From positions 60,919,989 to 60,983,988 of the forward strand of contig CM035228.1 of the NCBI GenBank assembly GCA_020226215.1: a stretch of 64,000 nucleotides of DNA, written 5' to 3'. Made by a program: the position numbers and the translations under genes. Positions 35,256 to 47,427 of this stretch are shown piece by piece. The notes under the pieces were generated by a model. It was not told the origin of the DNA and did no database searches. It worked only from the letters and a program-made list of their open reading frames with translations. The stretch is from Sindora glabra (lineage: Eukaryota; Streptophyta; Magnoliopsida; Fabales; Fabaceae). The stretch's first letter is position 1; each line of letters begins with the position of its first letter.

Positions 35256-37906
35256 TGATATGAACTAGTCTAGCACTTTGCATGATCAAGCTTAAGTAGA
35301 GAAGGGGTTGACTCTAAGTAAAGGCCCAATGATAAGAGGAAGGCTCAAAAGAATACAAAAATTAATTGGAGCCCATGTAAATGCAATTTTAGCTTAAGGA
35401 GCCCAAGTAGAAGAAATAAATAGAGTTAAACTTCTGCTCATCCAAGCCTAAGAAATCTGAAGATATTTGGAGTGCAATGAATCTAGACACATTTTTCCAA
35501 TATGGAGCATTATAAATTAGGAGATAATTTCCTATTATGGAGTGCAACGAATATAGACATATTTTCTGTTAGTGTGTGTCCTAGGAACCAATCATATAGA
35601 TGATTGAAGTAATACACAATATATTATGTTTTATTTTAGGTAATTTAATTATTATATTTTATTTTTATAATTTTATTATTATTCTACGCGATTTATAACT
35701 TAATATGATAATTATCCTTGGAATAGCTTCGTTATTCCTAAAATGCCTCTAGTTAAGTATTATTACGAAAAAGATAGTAATAATACATCGAGACTAGCAT
35801 GTATAATGACTAATGATTACGAATAATGGATATGTGATATCAAGTCAATACATGAGTACATTATTAGTGAACAATGTACTGGACTGACCCACTATGAGAA
35901 TATTGCATGGATAGACGTGTCATAAGTTATTCTCATATGATAAAAAATACACATAAACCTTTGACCAAAGTCACTACGGTTCCCTACATAAGGAATTACT
36001 CACTTTAATATTATCCTATATTACCTTTAATCAGGATGACGAGTAGGACATTGATTGGATGTGTCATAAATCGTGCAGAGGGAAGTGAATGATGTAGATG
36101 AAATTTTATTACTCTTGTATAAAAGAGAAATATCCTTGGGCCGCTTGATTGAGTGAGACTTAGAAATGCATGGCCATGCTCAATTGGATTAATATGTGAT
36201 ATTAATCATTTATTTTAAGTCTACTCAGTATTAAGAAATATAAATTGAACATTGACGAGGATGAGACATTCCATGCCTCCAATTCAATTTGGATATTATT
36301 ACAAAAGGGTTATGATGCAAAATATTAATCATGTATTAGGTGGATGTCGAATCACAGACATTTTTACTACTTGAGTGGCAGTGATGTATTGCTAGATACT
36401 GCTTATTATCTATGACTCAATAATGAGTCATTGTTAATGTAGTAAAAACCTACAGGGTCATACAAAAGGAGTAGGACTAAGATAATAATTAATTGAACTT
36501 TAATTATATTAATATCCAATTAATTTAACTTATTTTCGTGCATATATATTATTATTAAGAATAATAATGTGTTATTCACGTAATATATATATATATAATA
36601 TTATGTGATATTATTTGTATTAAAGTAATATCAAATAATTACGTTATCAGATATTAGATAAATATATTATGAGATAATATTATTTTGATATTTGATAACT
36701 ATATGCAATTATCTAATATTAAGATATTTATATTATGAGATAATATTATCTAATATTAGATAATTAATAGATAAGTCATATCTCTCCTCATTATCTCTAA
36801 GATAAGGATAAGATGAGTTGTTAAGTGTAATTAGGATTTTGAAAGCATTATCCTAGTAGGACTAGGATTGTGGCTTGCTTAAGTTCTATAAAAGGGGGCT
36901 TGAGGGCGGCACATGAGGGATACGCCAAAAGCTTCCATACAAACCCTAAATTACTCAAAAAACATCTAATCCTAATTCCTAGAGAGAAAAACGCATCTTA
37001 GCAGATTAATGGAGGGCGAGAGGTCGTTGTTCACTCCGTGTGGATACCGTAGAGACGTTGTACCTTCTGGCCAGCGTTTGATTTATCCACTCTCAAGTTT
37101 TGATTAGTAGAAATACGAGTGCCCAATAGGTAAAACCCTAATAATTGATTTATGCTTTTTACATGGATCCTAGGTAGAATTCGAATCAAAATTTTAAAAT
37201 TCTGCTGCATGTAATAATCCGAATTCCTAAGATTTTCCTAATATGGAGCATAATAAATCTGAATATATTCTCCAAATATAGAGTTCAATGAATTTGAACA
37301 TATTTTCAATATGAAGTGCAGTAAATCTGGAGACATTTTCCTAATCGGGAGTGTAACACATAAGGAAAATCTCAGGATAAGTTTCATTTTTAATTTAATA
37401 ATAGTCAAAGATTTGTATTTTCCTAAGTATAGCAATTGCTATTTGTATTTTCCTAAGAATAGTACAAATAGGAATCTATGTAACTTAGAGTTCAGCAGTT
37501 GATGAATATAATACCAATTTGAGTGTTTTTTCTCCAAAGTACGAGAATATTATCTTCTTTTGCTCTCGTGAAACCTTGCTTTGCCAATCTTCCTTTATAA
37601 GATTGGTGATTCAAATTCATAACAACCCTTAATTTGTGCTTCAACCCAGGTGTGTTGTTGTATGGATTTGTTAACTCGTATTCATGTTGGACAAGTGATC
37701 TAAGTAGCAGGTCATGTTCCTTATAGCATTGGCTGGTTACTTGCATTTTTCAAGTTATCGAACCATCCAAATCTAAAGTTTATCACTCCCAATTCCTTTC
37801 TCAATTCTGGAGTATGATGCTTGTATCATTCTTTTAAATTTATTTTCATTTACTTTCTCTGTTTACGCTGTAAAGATTAGGCCAACCCCCATTGAATTCC
37901 CTATCA
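35256..37906 (+). repeat. 5' LTR of the gypsy element, interrupted
   Basis: Two parts, 35256-35566 and 37233-37906, about 980 bp once the solo LTR and one TSD copy are removed. They align to the 3' LTR. Motifs shared with it include AATAGGAATCTATGTAACTT near the end. Confidence 0.9.
35567..37232 (+). mobile_element. Solo LTR of the young copia family
   Basis: 1666 bp, starting TGTTAGTGTGTGTCCTAGGA and ending GAATTCCTAAGA (mutated from CCCAACA). It is alignable end to end with the LTRs at 9973 and 17488. Flanked by TSD TTTTC at 35562-35566 and 37233-37237. Its removal restores the gypsy LTR (ACATATTTTCCTAATATGGAG, as in the 3' LTR). No internal region remains, which indicates LTR-LTR recombination. 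Confidence 0.95.
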
Positions 37907-37908
37907 TT

Positions 37909-37920
37909 TAGTATTAGAGC
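37909..37920 (+). other. Primer-binding site of the gypsy element, mutated
   Basis: TAGTATTAGAGC, 2 bp after the LTR end, differs from the initiator tRNA-Met complement TGGTATCAGAGC at two positions, a G-to-A and a C-to-T change. Confidence 0.75.
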
Positions 37921-38422
37921 TATTGATTGACATGGTAGGCATTTAATTTTATTCTTCTTTTCTACAATATATATAAAAAAAGAAGTGTCAGAAAAATAAA
38001 AGAGAAAAAAATTCAAGCAAAAAAAAAAAGAAAAAGTAAAAAAAAAAGAGAACAAAAATGTGAAAAAAAAAAGTTATACGAAAAAAAGGAGAAAATGTGA
38101 CTATTTAGTTTCTTACAATTTGAAATTTCAGATTTGCTAAATTGCATAGTTGGGATAAACATTATTTTGTACAAATAAGAAATTTCTCTATTTTCATTAA
38201 CAGAACCTATCCCTTATTTTGTAACCTATTTTTACCATCTACTTTCAAGTGCTTGGTTGAAGCTGAGAAATTGGCATTATTGAATCACTCACAAGGATTT
38301 AGGTTGCATAAGAGCATAAGAAGGTATTAGAGGATTAAGAGTTAGTGAGATTATCGAGAGAGGAGTGAAAACACTTAATCAAGAGAATTTATGAGATCAA
38401 ATATTCTATTTTTTTCACTAAC
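37921..38422 (+). other. Leader of the gypsy element
   Basis: About 0.5 kb between primer site and gag, including A-rich low-complexity sequence at 37975-38095. The minus-strand Phe-rich frame at 37846-38055 is an artefact of that tract. Confidence 0.6.
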
Positions 38423-41400
38423 ATGGTAGGAAATCAAGAAGATATTCCACAAGCAGGATTAGCCTCTATCTAAATGCAAGCATTGTTGAGCTATCTCGAA
38501 AGGCTATATAATAGAAAGTTAAAAGGACTTTATGACCAGTTGGAACAAATAGAGAATCAAGTTGTCACACAACAAAACCTTTAAAACAACCGAAGGTAAG
38601 GTGAACAATCTCATGGAAATGTGGAGAGTCGGGATGAGGAGGATGAATATGATGATTACCAGCTAAAAAGGAGGAGGCCTAATTGAGAAGAACCGATGAG
38701 GCATAGAAACAGAGAAGATGACCTTAGAGGAATCAAAATTAAAGTTCCTTCATTTCAAGGCAAAAATGATCTGGAGGCATATTTTGAGTAGGAGATGCGA
38801 GTTGAATAGATTTTCTCATCCCACAACTATTCCAAAAGGAAAAAGGTAAAACTTGCAACTCTTGAATTTATTGATTATGCTCTTGTTTGGTGGGATTAGA
38901 TGCAAAAAGAGAAAGTGCGATATGGAGAATGCCCAATTACCACATAGGGGGAGATGAAAACAATCATGAGGAGGTGATTCATTCCATTTTACTACCATAG
39001 AGAGCTTCACAATAAGTTGTTGCACCTCACACAAGGATTAAGGAGTGTAGATGAATATCATAAAGAAATGGAGACTACAATGATTAGAGCCAACATAGTG
39101 AAGGATTGAGAGGCAACAATGGCTTGTTTCTTGCATGGACTGAATCGTGACATAGCTGATGTTGTGGAGATGTATCACTGTGTAGAACTTCAAGAGATGG
39201 TACATCAAGGCATCAAGGTCGAACAATAACCTAAAAGAAGAAATAGTGCCAAAAGGAACTCAAATTCAAATTCCTTTAACTTATGGAACACCAACTTAAA
39301 AAAAGACACCTTTTTTGCTTCAAATTCTAAGGAGGCTGATTTAAAGAAGGCTAAAAAACCAAAGCCTAATAAAGACTAAGCAGAACTTAACCCAACAAGA
39401 AACCATGACATAAGGTGCTTTAAGTGCCAAGGGAGAGGATATATTTCAAGCGAGTGTCCCAACAAGTACACCATGATCATCAACCACTATGGTGATTGGG
39501 AGATTGAAGAAGAAATCACTGATGAGGAAGAGGAGCTATCTAATAATGATGAAGAAAGTGCAAAAGAAGGAGAACTCCTAGTGGCTAGAAAAACACTCAA
39601 CATTCAAACAATGGAGGAATAGAACAACTAAAGAAAGGGAGGACTTATTCCACACATGCTATCTAATTCAAGACAAGGTATGTAGTGTAATCATTGATGG
39701 TGAAAGTTACAGCAATGTGGCAAATGTTGAATTAGTAGAAAAGTTGAACTTACCTACACTTAAACACAATTGTCCCTGCAAGCTCTAATGGCTAAATGAG
39801 TGTGGTGAAATGAAGGTGACAAAACAAGTGAAAGATTTATTTTCCAATTAGCAAATATAGAGATGAAGTTTTATGTGATATTATACCCATGAGAGCATGT
39901 CATCTTTTATTTGTAGGCCTTGGCAGTATAATAAGGGAGTCACACATGATGGGTTTTCAAACTATTATTCTTTTATACTTTAAGAGGAACCTATAACCCT
40001 CCTTCCTATGTTACTAAAACAAATATTGGAAGATCAAATTAAGAGAAAAAAGAAAAGAAAGAGTGAGAGTAAGAAAGATAATCAAAAGGAAGAAAGTGTA
40101 AATAAAAGTGAGAAAAAGCTAGAAAAAGGGAGCTAACTAAGAAAGAAGAAAGAAAGAAAAGAAAAATTGAAAGGATAAGGAGAGAATGAGGGAAAAGGAG
40201 AGAAGAGCTTGCTAGTGGCAAAAAAGAGTGAGATTAAACAAGTTTTGTTTTCTCAACAAAACCTCATAGTACTTATGTACAAGGAGGCTATGTTGAACAC
40301 TAATGACTTAACCTCTATATGGCCTAGTGTTGTTTTATCTCTTTTGTAGGAGTATGAGGATATCTTTCTGGATGAGGTACCTTCAAGTTTACCACCAATT
40401 AGAGGGATAGAACATAAAATTGATTTCATTCCAAGAGCATCTTTGCCTAACCATCTAGCATACTGCACAAATCCTAAAGAGGTTAAGGAAATCCAAAAAC
40501 AAGTTTAATAGTTGATGGATAAGGGATATGTGAGAGAGAGCCTTAGTCTTTGTACAGTTCCAATATTATTTATGCCTAAGAAGGATGCTACATGGAGGAT
40601 GTGCATTGATTATAGAGCCATTAACAATATAATGGTAAGATATCATCATCCTATTCCTAGGTTAGATGATATGCTTGATGAATTGATTGGTTCTACTATC
40701 TTTTCTAAAATTAATTTAAAAAGTGGCTATCATCAAATTAGAATAAAAGAAGGAGATAAATGGAAAATAACATTTAATACTAAACATGGACTTTATGAAT
40801 GGTTAGTTATGCCTTTCAAATTAACTAATACACCTAGTACATTCATGAGGTTAATGAACCATGTCTTGCGATCTTACATTGGTAAATTTATGGTAGTTTA
40901 TTTTGATGACATTCTTGTGTATAGCATAACCTTAGAATAACATGTGGATCACCTTAGACAAATTCTAGATGTTCTAAGAAAGGAAAGATTGTTTGGCAAT
41001 TTGAAAAAAATGTGACTTTTGCCTAGATAAAATTATTTTTCTTGGCTATGTCGTAAGTAGTAAAGGTATAGAAGTGGATGAAGAGAAAATCAAAGCAATC
41101 TAAGAATGGATAACCCCTACCACCATTGGACAAGTGAGGAGTTTTCATAGACTTGCAAGCTTCTATAAGAGGTTCATGAAGGATTTCAGCGCATTGGCTG
41201 CCCCATTGAATGAATTAATAAAAAAGAATATTCCTTTTAAGTGGGGGAAAACTCAAGAGAAAGCCTTTAAAGCTATCAAGGAGAAGCTCACTAGTACACC
41301 TTTACTAGTCCTTCCATATTTTGGTAAGACTTTTGAGATTGAATATGATTGGCATTGGAGGTGTACTCATGCAAGAATGTAAGCCTATTGCATACTTCAA

Positions 41401-44300
41401 TGAAAAACTAAGTGGACCAACTCTTAATTATCCAACTTATGATAAAGAGTTGTATGCATTAGTTAGAGTATTAGAAACTTAGCAATATTATTTATAGCCC
41501 AAAGAGTTTGTTATACATTCTGATCATGAAGCTTTTAAACATGTAAGGAGCCAAAGCATGCTGAATTGTAGGCATGATAAATAGATTGAATTCATTGAAT
41601 CATTTTCTTATGTAATTAAGCACAAGAAAGGTAAAGAAAATATTATTGCTAATGCTTTATCACGAAGGTATATTCTTCTTTCCATGTTAGATACTAAGAT
41701 TCTGTTAGTGTATATGCCCTAAAACCAATCATATTGGTGATTGTAATTTTGAATCATGTTATTTTAATGGCAATTTCAATTATTATATTTATATATATTG
41801 TCTGCGTAATATATTCAATTATAATAATAACCTTAGAATAATTGTATTCTTAAATGTCCCTAGTCATATATCATTGTAGATTAGGTTGCTTTGATATGTT
41901 AAGACTAGTATGTGTGAAGACTTATATGAGATATTAAGTTTACACATGAGTACAAGTTAGAGAACTTGTATACTGTACCGACCCATATTAAGAACACTAC
42001 ATGGATCGTTATATGAGTGTCATAAGTGGTTCTTAGTGATCATTATTAATATGGTCGTTTGACCTGAGATCACCAAGGCTCCCTACATGTGAGTTTCATA
42101 TTTTGATACTATTCTATGTCACTAATGGTTAAGTGAATGCAAGGGTAGATATTGGATATATCACATATCATGCGGAGGGGTTTGTGTGATCAAGATGGGA
42201 TTTGTCCCTCCTATATAACAAGAGTAACATCTATGGGCCCTTTGATTAAGTAAAGCTGAGAAAATGCATGGCCATGCTCAGATGAATTGACATGAGATGT
42301 CAATTACATTTGTTTCAGTTAGCTTACTTTGGAATCAAGAAACCTTAAGGTTGGGCTATACGGGAATGACACGGTCCATATCTCGTGCTCAATCTAGATG
42401 TATAGGACAAAAGGACATAAGTGATGATCACGTGTAAAGGTTTAGTCAAATCACCGACTTTCTCATTACTTGGGTAACAATGATGTGTTGCTAGATACCA
42501 ATCATTGTTTATGATCATTAATATGATTAATGGTCATTGCCAACGTAATGAGAGCCTGTAGAGTCGCACACTTAGAGCCTAGTGAATTTGGAATTAATAG
42601 ACTAAATTGTTTGGGCTTAATATTTAGGAATTCATGTTATAATTATAAGGCCCAATAGTAAGCCTATAATTGTACATGGAATAAAGCCCAAATAGGTTAG
42701 GTTTTTCTATGCACCTATTTAAATAGGCTTATTGGGTAATAATAGGATTACTATCATTATTCATGCACCCCAAAAAAGGCATAGAAAACCCTAGCACCTC
42801 TCCTTGACCAAAAACCCCTGAAGAGGCGTAGCTAGCACTACGAGGTGTAAGGAAATCAATTCCAACCGGTGTGTGCAGTGGACATTCATCGGTGATTCAC
42901 GGGTTCGTGTGGATACCACAGAGGTGCAGCCACATAAACGCTGTACTGGTGATCTAATTTTCTATTTTCTTCCGGTTCGTGATTTGGAGAGCAGATCGGA
43001 TTTGCTGTGCAGCGGACAGAAGATTTTTTTGGCCGAAAGGTATAAACCCTAATCCCTAATCTATGGCGTTCTAAATTCGCATGGATCCTTGGTGGAAATC
43101 GTGCAAAATTTTTATTCCGCTGTGCATGTATGATGCGTGATTTCCAGCAGATTCTTGGGTTTGAATTTATTAAAGAATTATATGCTAATGATGTTGACTT
43201 TGGTGAGACATTTAGTCATTATAAACTAGGTGTTGGTTGGAACAAATTTTTCTTGCATGATGGCTTCTTATTTTATATTGACAAACTTTGCATCCGAAAA
43301 TATTCATTGCGTGTGACATTGTTGAAAGAGGCACATTCTAGAGGTCTCATGGGACATTTTGGCGTTGCAAAGACATTTGTTGTTCTAAATGAACATTTTT
43401 ATTGGCCTAGGATGTGCAGGGATGTTGAGAAATTTGTGGGAAAATACATTGTATGTTATAAAGCAAAATCTAAATTAAATCCCCATGGATTGTACACTCC
43501 CCTCCCTATTCCGAATGTACCTTGGGAAGATATTTCTATGGATTTTATTTTAGGATTGCCTCGATCTAAGAGGGGAAGAGACTTTATTTTTGTTGTTGTA
43601 GATAGATTTTCCAAAATATTACACTTCATTCCATGTCATAAAGTTGATGATGCTTCTAACATTATTAATTTATTTTTTAGGGAAATTGTGAGGTTACATG
43701 GGATGCCAAGAACCGTTGTATTTGATTGGGATACTAAATTCCTAAGCTATTTTTGGAAAAACTTATAGAGCAAGCTTGGAATAAAGTTATTATTTTCTAC
43801 AACATGCCATTTACAAATTGATGGACAAACTGAAGTTGTGAATAAGATACTTTCTTCTTTGTTAAGAACAATTGTCAAGAAAAATTTGAAGAATTGGGAG
43901 GAGTGTCTACCACACATCAAGTTTGCTTACAATAGGGCTGTTCATTCCACTACTAAATGTTTGCCTTTTGAAGTTGTTTATGGCTTTAATCCTCTTGCAC
44001 CTATTAATTTGATTCCTTTACCTTTGTAGGAAAAAGCCAACATGGATGGTAAACAACGTGCTGAGTTTGTTAAACAAATCTATAACACACATCATAACAT
44101 TGAAAGGATGATCAACAATATGTGAACCATGCCAATAAAGGGAAAAGGCAAATAATTTTTGAGCTTGGAGACTTGGTTTGGTTGCACTTAAGAAAGGAGA
44201 GATTTCCTAAAAAAAGAAAATATAAACTCAGGCCTAGAGGAGATGGACCTTTTCGAGTCCTTGAGAATCAATAATAATGCTTACAAGCTTGAATTGCCTG
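38423..44300 (+). pseudogene. gag-pol: gag-pol of the gypsy element, degenerate and interrupted
   Basis: Gag starts MVGNQEDIPQAGL (38423) and includes IKVPSFQGKNDLEAYFE, LRSVDEYHKEMETTMIRANI and the knuckle CFKCQGRGYISSECP (39416 on, with Tyr for the usual His). The reverse transcriptase core is open at 40512-40940: MPKKDATWRMCIDYRAIN, KINLKSGYHQIRI, and YFDDILVYS (40899 on). RNase H follows (KPIAYFNEKLSGPTLNYPTY, then HSDHEAFKH). Coding continues as MLDTKI, then the solo LTR (41703-43149), then LGFEFIKELYANDVDF. Integrase includes HSRGLMGHFGVAKT...EHFYWP.M and YIVCYKAKSK (Tyr for the second zinc Cys), DFILGLPRSKRGRDFIFVVVDRFSK and DGQTEVVN. The second catalytic motif reads FDWDTKF. Stops, a lost zinc ligand and the insertion make it non-functional. 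Confidence 0.9.
41703..43149 (+). mobile_element. Copia-type solo LTR in gypsy pol (second subfamily)
   Basis: 1447 bp, TGTTAGTGTATATGCCCTAA...GATTTCCAGCA, with the perfect TSD GATTC at 41698-41702 and 43150-43154. Excision rejoins the integrase frame (MLDTKILGFEFIKEL). Its start and several internal blocks (AACCAATCATAT, ATGCATGGCCATGCTCA, TTCGTGTGGATACC) match the young copia LTR, so it is a diverged relative. The longest frame inside it is trivial. Confidence 0.93.
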
Positions 44301-44390
44301 GTGAGTATGGAATTAGTACTACCTTTAATGTTTTTTTACCTCTCTCCTTATTTTGATGCAGATCTTGAAGAGTTGAGGATGACTCCTTTT

Positions 44391-44404
44391 CAAGAGAGGG
44401 AAGA
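44391..44404 (+). other. Polypurine tract of the gypsy element
   Basis: AAGAGAGGGAAGA lies immediately before the 3' LTR start (44405), the expected plus-strand primer. Confidence 0.85.
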
Positions 44405-45726
44405 TGATATGAATCAGTCCAGCACTTTGCACGATCAAGCTCAAGTAGAGAAGGAGTTAACTCTAAGTGAAGGCCTAATGATAAGAGGAAGGCTCAAAAG
44501 AATACAAGAAGCAATTAGAGCCTATGTAAATGCAATTCTAACCCAAGGAGCCTAAGTAGAAGAAACAAATAGAGTTGAAGTGCTGCTCATCCAAGCTCAA
44601 GAAATCTAAAGATATTTAGAGTGCAATGAATCTAGACACATTTTCCTAATATGGAGCGCTACAAATTAGGAGATAATTTCCTATTATAGAGTGCAAAAAA
44701 TATGGACATATTTTCCTAATATGGAGCATAATAAATCTGAAGATATTCTCTAAATATAAAGTTTAATGAATCTAGACATATTTCCAATATGAAGTACAAC
44801 AAATTTGGAGACATTTTCCTAATCAAAAGTGTAACAAATAAGGAAAATCTAAGGATAATTTCCATGTAAATGCAATTCTGGCCCAAGGAGCCCAAGTAGA
44901 AGAAACAAATAGAGCTGAAGTGCTGCTCATCCAAGCTCAAAAAATCTAAAGATATTTAGAGTGCAACGAATCTAGACATATTTTTCTAATATGGAGCGCT
45001 ACAAATTAGGAGATAATTTCCTATTACAAAGTGCAACAAATGTGGACATATTTTCCTAATATGGAGAATAATAAATCTGAAGATATTCTATAAATATAAA
45101 GTTCAATGAATCTGGACATATTTCCAATATGAAGTATAACAAATTCGGAGACATTTTCCTAATGGGGAGTGTAACAAATAAGGAAAATCTAAGGATAATT
45201 TTCATTTTTAATTTAATAATAGTTAAAGCTTTGTATTTTCCTAAGTATAGCAATTACTATTTGTATTTTCCTAAGAGTAGTACAAATAGGAATCTATGTA
45301 ACTTAAAATTCAACAGTTGATGAATATAATACCAATTTGAGTGTTTCTTCTCCAAAGTGTGAGAATATTATCTTCTTTAGCTTTTGTGAAACCTTGCTTT
45401 GTTAATATTCCTTTATAAGATTGGTGATTTAAATTCATAACAACCCTCAATTCATGTTTTAACCCAGGTGCATTGTTGTGTGGATTGGTTAACTCATGTT
45501 CTTGGTTAGACAAGTGGTCTAAATAGCAAGTCACGTTCCTTATAGCGTTGGTTGGCTAATTGCATTCGTCAGGTCATCAAACCATTCAAATCCAGAGTTT
45601 ATCACTCCTAATTCCTTTTCTCAGTTTTGGAGTGTGGCGCTCATATCATTCTTTTAAATTTATTTTAATTTACTTTATCTACCTACGTTATGAAGATTGG
45701 GCCAAGCTCCATTGAATTCCTTATTA
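44405..45726 (+). repeat. 3' LTR of the gypsy element, with internal duplication
   Basis: 1322 bp, about 340 bp longer than the 5' LTR after its insertion is removed. The excess is a tandem duplication: ATGTAAATGCAATTCT occurs at 44524 and again at 44864, and the following 340 bp repeat with substitutions. This duplicates several small frames that have no coding meaning. Confidence 0.92.
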
Positions 45727-46362
45727 ATGTCACTATTTTGATTCCAAACAATAACATCAAGTTAGAAGTTATAAACATAAGGGTAAATGAATTTTGAATA
45801 TTAAAAGAAATTGGAAGGAAGAATATGTTGAATATTTATTAACATTTACAATTAAATGTTACATATAAATGTTACATATAATTGAATGTTACATACAATT
45901 GAATTTGACCTACAAGGACATAGGAAAGTACATAATAAAAGCATCTTCAATTAGAAGGATTGAAATCCTTGAGGAAGTTATTCACTAATTTTGCCTTATA
46001 TATCCTCATAGATTCTAATAGAAAGTATTCTTCAAATTATTTATTTTTGTATATATCTTCTATTTTTATATATATAAAAATGTTGTAGTCTTACCTAAAA
46101 TTGTAAATTTGTCAAATGAGTTAGTTTGGTACCTCCTAATTATGGTATTTGTGGATTAGTAAAGAAGATGTTACTTATGATCCAAATTATTGTTATGGCA
46201 ACCTTTCATATGATATGAGATGAAAAGGTGGCTTTGCAATTGCTAGTTTTACTCTTATATCCATCTCGTTCTTGTAAAGGATTTCATTCTTCTTTTCCTT
46301 ATAGTGATCCTTCTATTGTTTAAATACTAAGTTACATAAGATATTAAGTTAAAAGAAATAAT

Positions 46363-46393
46363 ATGTTACTATTTGATCTGGAAATAGTAACAT
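46363..46393. repeat. Palindrome copy, 12-bp perfect arms
   Basis: ATGTTACTATTT, 7-nt loop GATCTGG, AAATAGTAACAT. Confidence 0.95.
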
Positions 46394-46459
46394 CAAATAG
46401 AAATTGAAAATAAATTAACAAACAAGTATCATTAAGAACAAAATTGATGAAAAAATAAT

Positions 46460-46490
46460 ATGTTACTATTTTCATAGCAAATAGTAACAT
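46460..46490. repeat. Palindrome copy, 12-bp perfect arms
   Basis: ATGTTACTATTT, 7-nt loop TCATAGC, AAATAGTAACAT. Arms identical to the copy at 46363, loop unrelated. Confidence 0.95.
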
Positions 46491-46607
46491 GTTGTTTTTT
46501 TGGTTTGACATGTTATTGTTTAATATAGAAATAATAACATAACCAAAAAATAAAATAAATAGACAAAATTAGGTATGATAAAGAATAAAATTGCAAGAAA
46601 ATAATGC

Positions 46608-46634
46608 GTTACTATTTGCATGCCAAATAGTAAC
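46608..46634. repeat. Palindrome copy, 11-bp perfect arms
   Basis: GTTACTATTTG, loop CATGC, CAAATAGTAAC. Confidence 0.95.
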
Positions 46635-47427
46635 ATGTTATTTTCTTGGTCTGACATGTTGTTATTTGGTTTGGAAATAATAACATCAATAAAAAATAAA
46701 ATAAATAAACAAATTAAGTATGATTAATAGCGAAACTACCAGAAAATAACATGTTTCTATTTTCAGACCGAATAGTAACATCAACCAAGAACAATATATC
46801 AGTCAATGTAACTCCAGAATAATTGGTATTTGATCATAATCCAAGTATCACTCACCACTATTTTGGTATCCATCCCCTCTTTTTTAGGCCTCATTAAGTT
46901 GTAATGAGTCCACTTGCACTTTGCATTGTTGAGCATGAGTAGTGTGTAGTGATTAGGGTTTATGCAGTCTTTGACACCTATTGAATTTATTAGGAATAGA
47001 ACTATTTTTGTAATTATTGCTTGCTCTATCTTTTAATCAAACTTGATATTTCTCATTTCCATGTAGAATTTAAGTGGGTTCACCACATAAGACTATCAAT
47101 ATATTTTAAACACGAGTTAGTGTTAAGTTATTTTTAAGATCTTACCTAACACATGCTATCAAATATAAATATCTTATTAGTGTTAAATGTGTCAGCCATG
47201 CGAGCATGAATGCATGGAATTTATGATATGAAATTAAAGGATTAGTTTTTTTTAGAGAAATTAATTAAGAAGAAATCAAACTTTGAAAAGGAGTAAAAAA
47301 AAGATAGAAAAACATCAATAAATTGATGATAAATAAGAGCACGAGCTATTGCTTGTTACTATTTGGACTCTAAACCATAGCATTATATTTTGGAGTCTGA
47401 AAATGTTAAGTGCTGTCATGTTACTAT

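Larger units (their letters stand above)
35256..45726 (+). mobile_element. Ty3/gypsy element with nested solo LTRs
   Basis: LTRs start TGATATGAA and end in CTATCA (5') or TTATTA (3'). Perfect TSD ATGTC at 35251-35255 and 45727-45731. The 5' LTR is interrupted by a copia solo LTR (35567-37232) and the pol region by another (41703-43149). It contains a mutated tRNA-Met primer site, a degenerate gag-pol and a clean purine tract before the 3' LTR. Confidence 0.93.
45732..47427. repeat. Palindrome-bearing host segment
   Basis: Resumes the host locus after the gypsy TSD. Contains the palindrome copies at 46363, 46460, about 46508, 46608, about 46657 and about 46746. On the minus strand a short piece near 46090-46260 (FDKFTIL before a GTAAG donor-like site) may be an exon relic. 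No complete gene. Confidence 0.6.

Noticed and set aside
37846..38055. 69-codon minus-strand Phe-rich frame
   Set aside because: Artefact of an A-rich tract in the gypsy leader.
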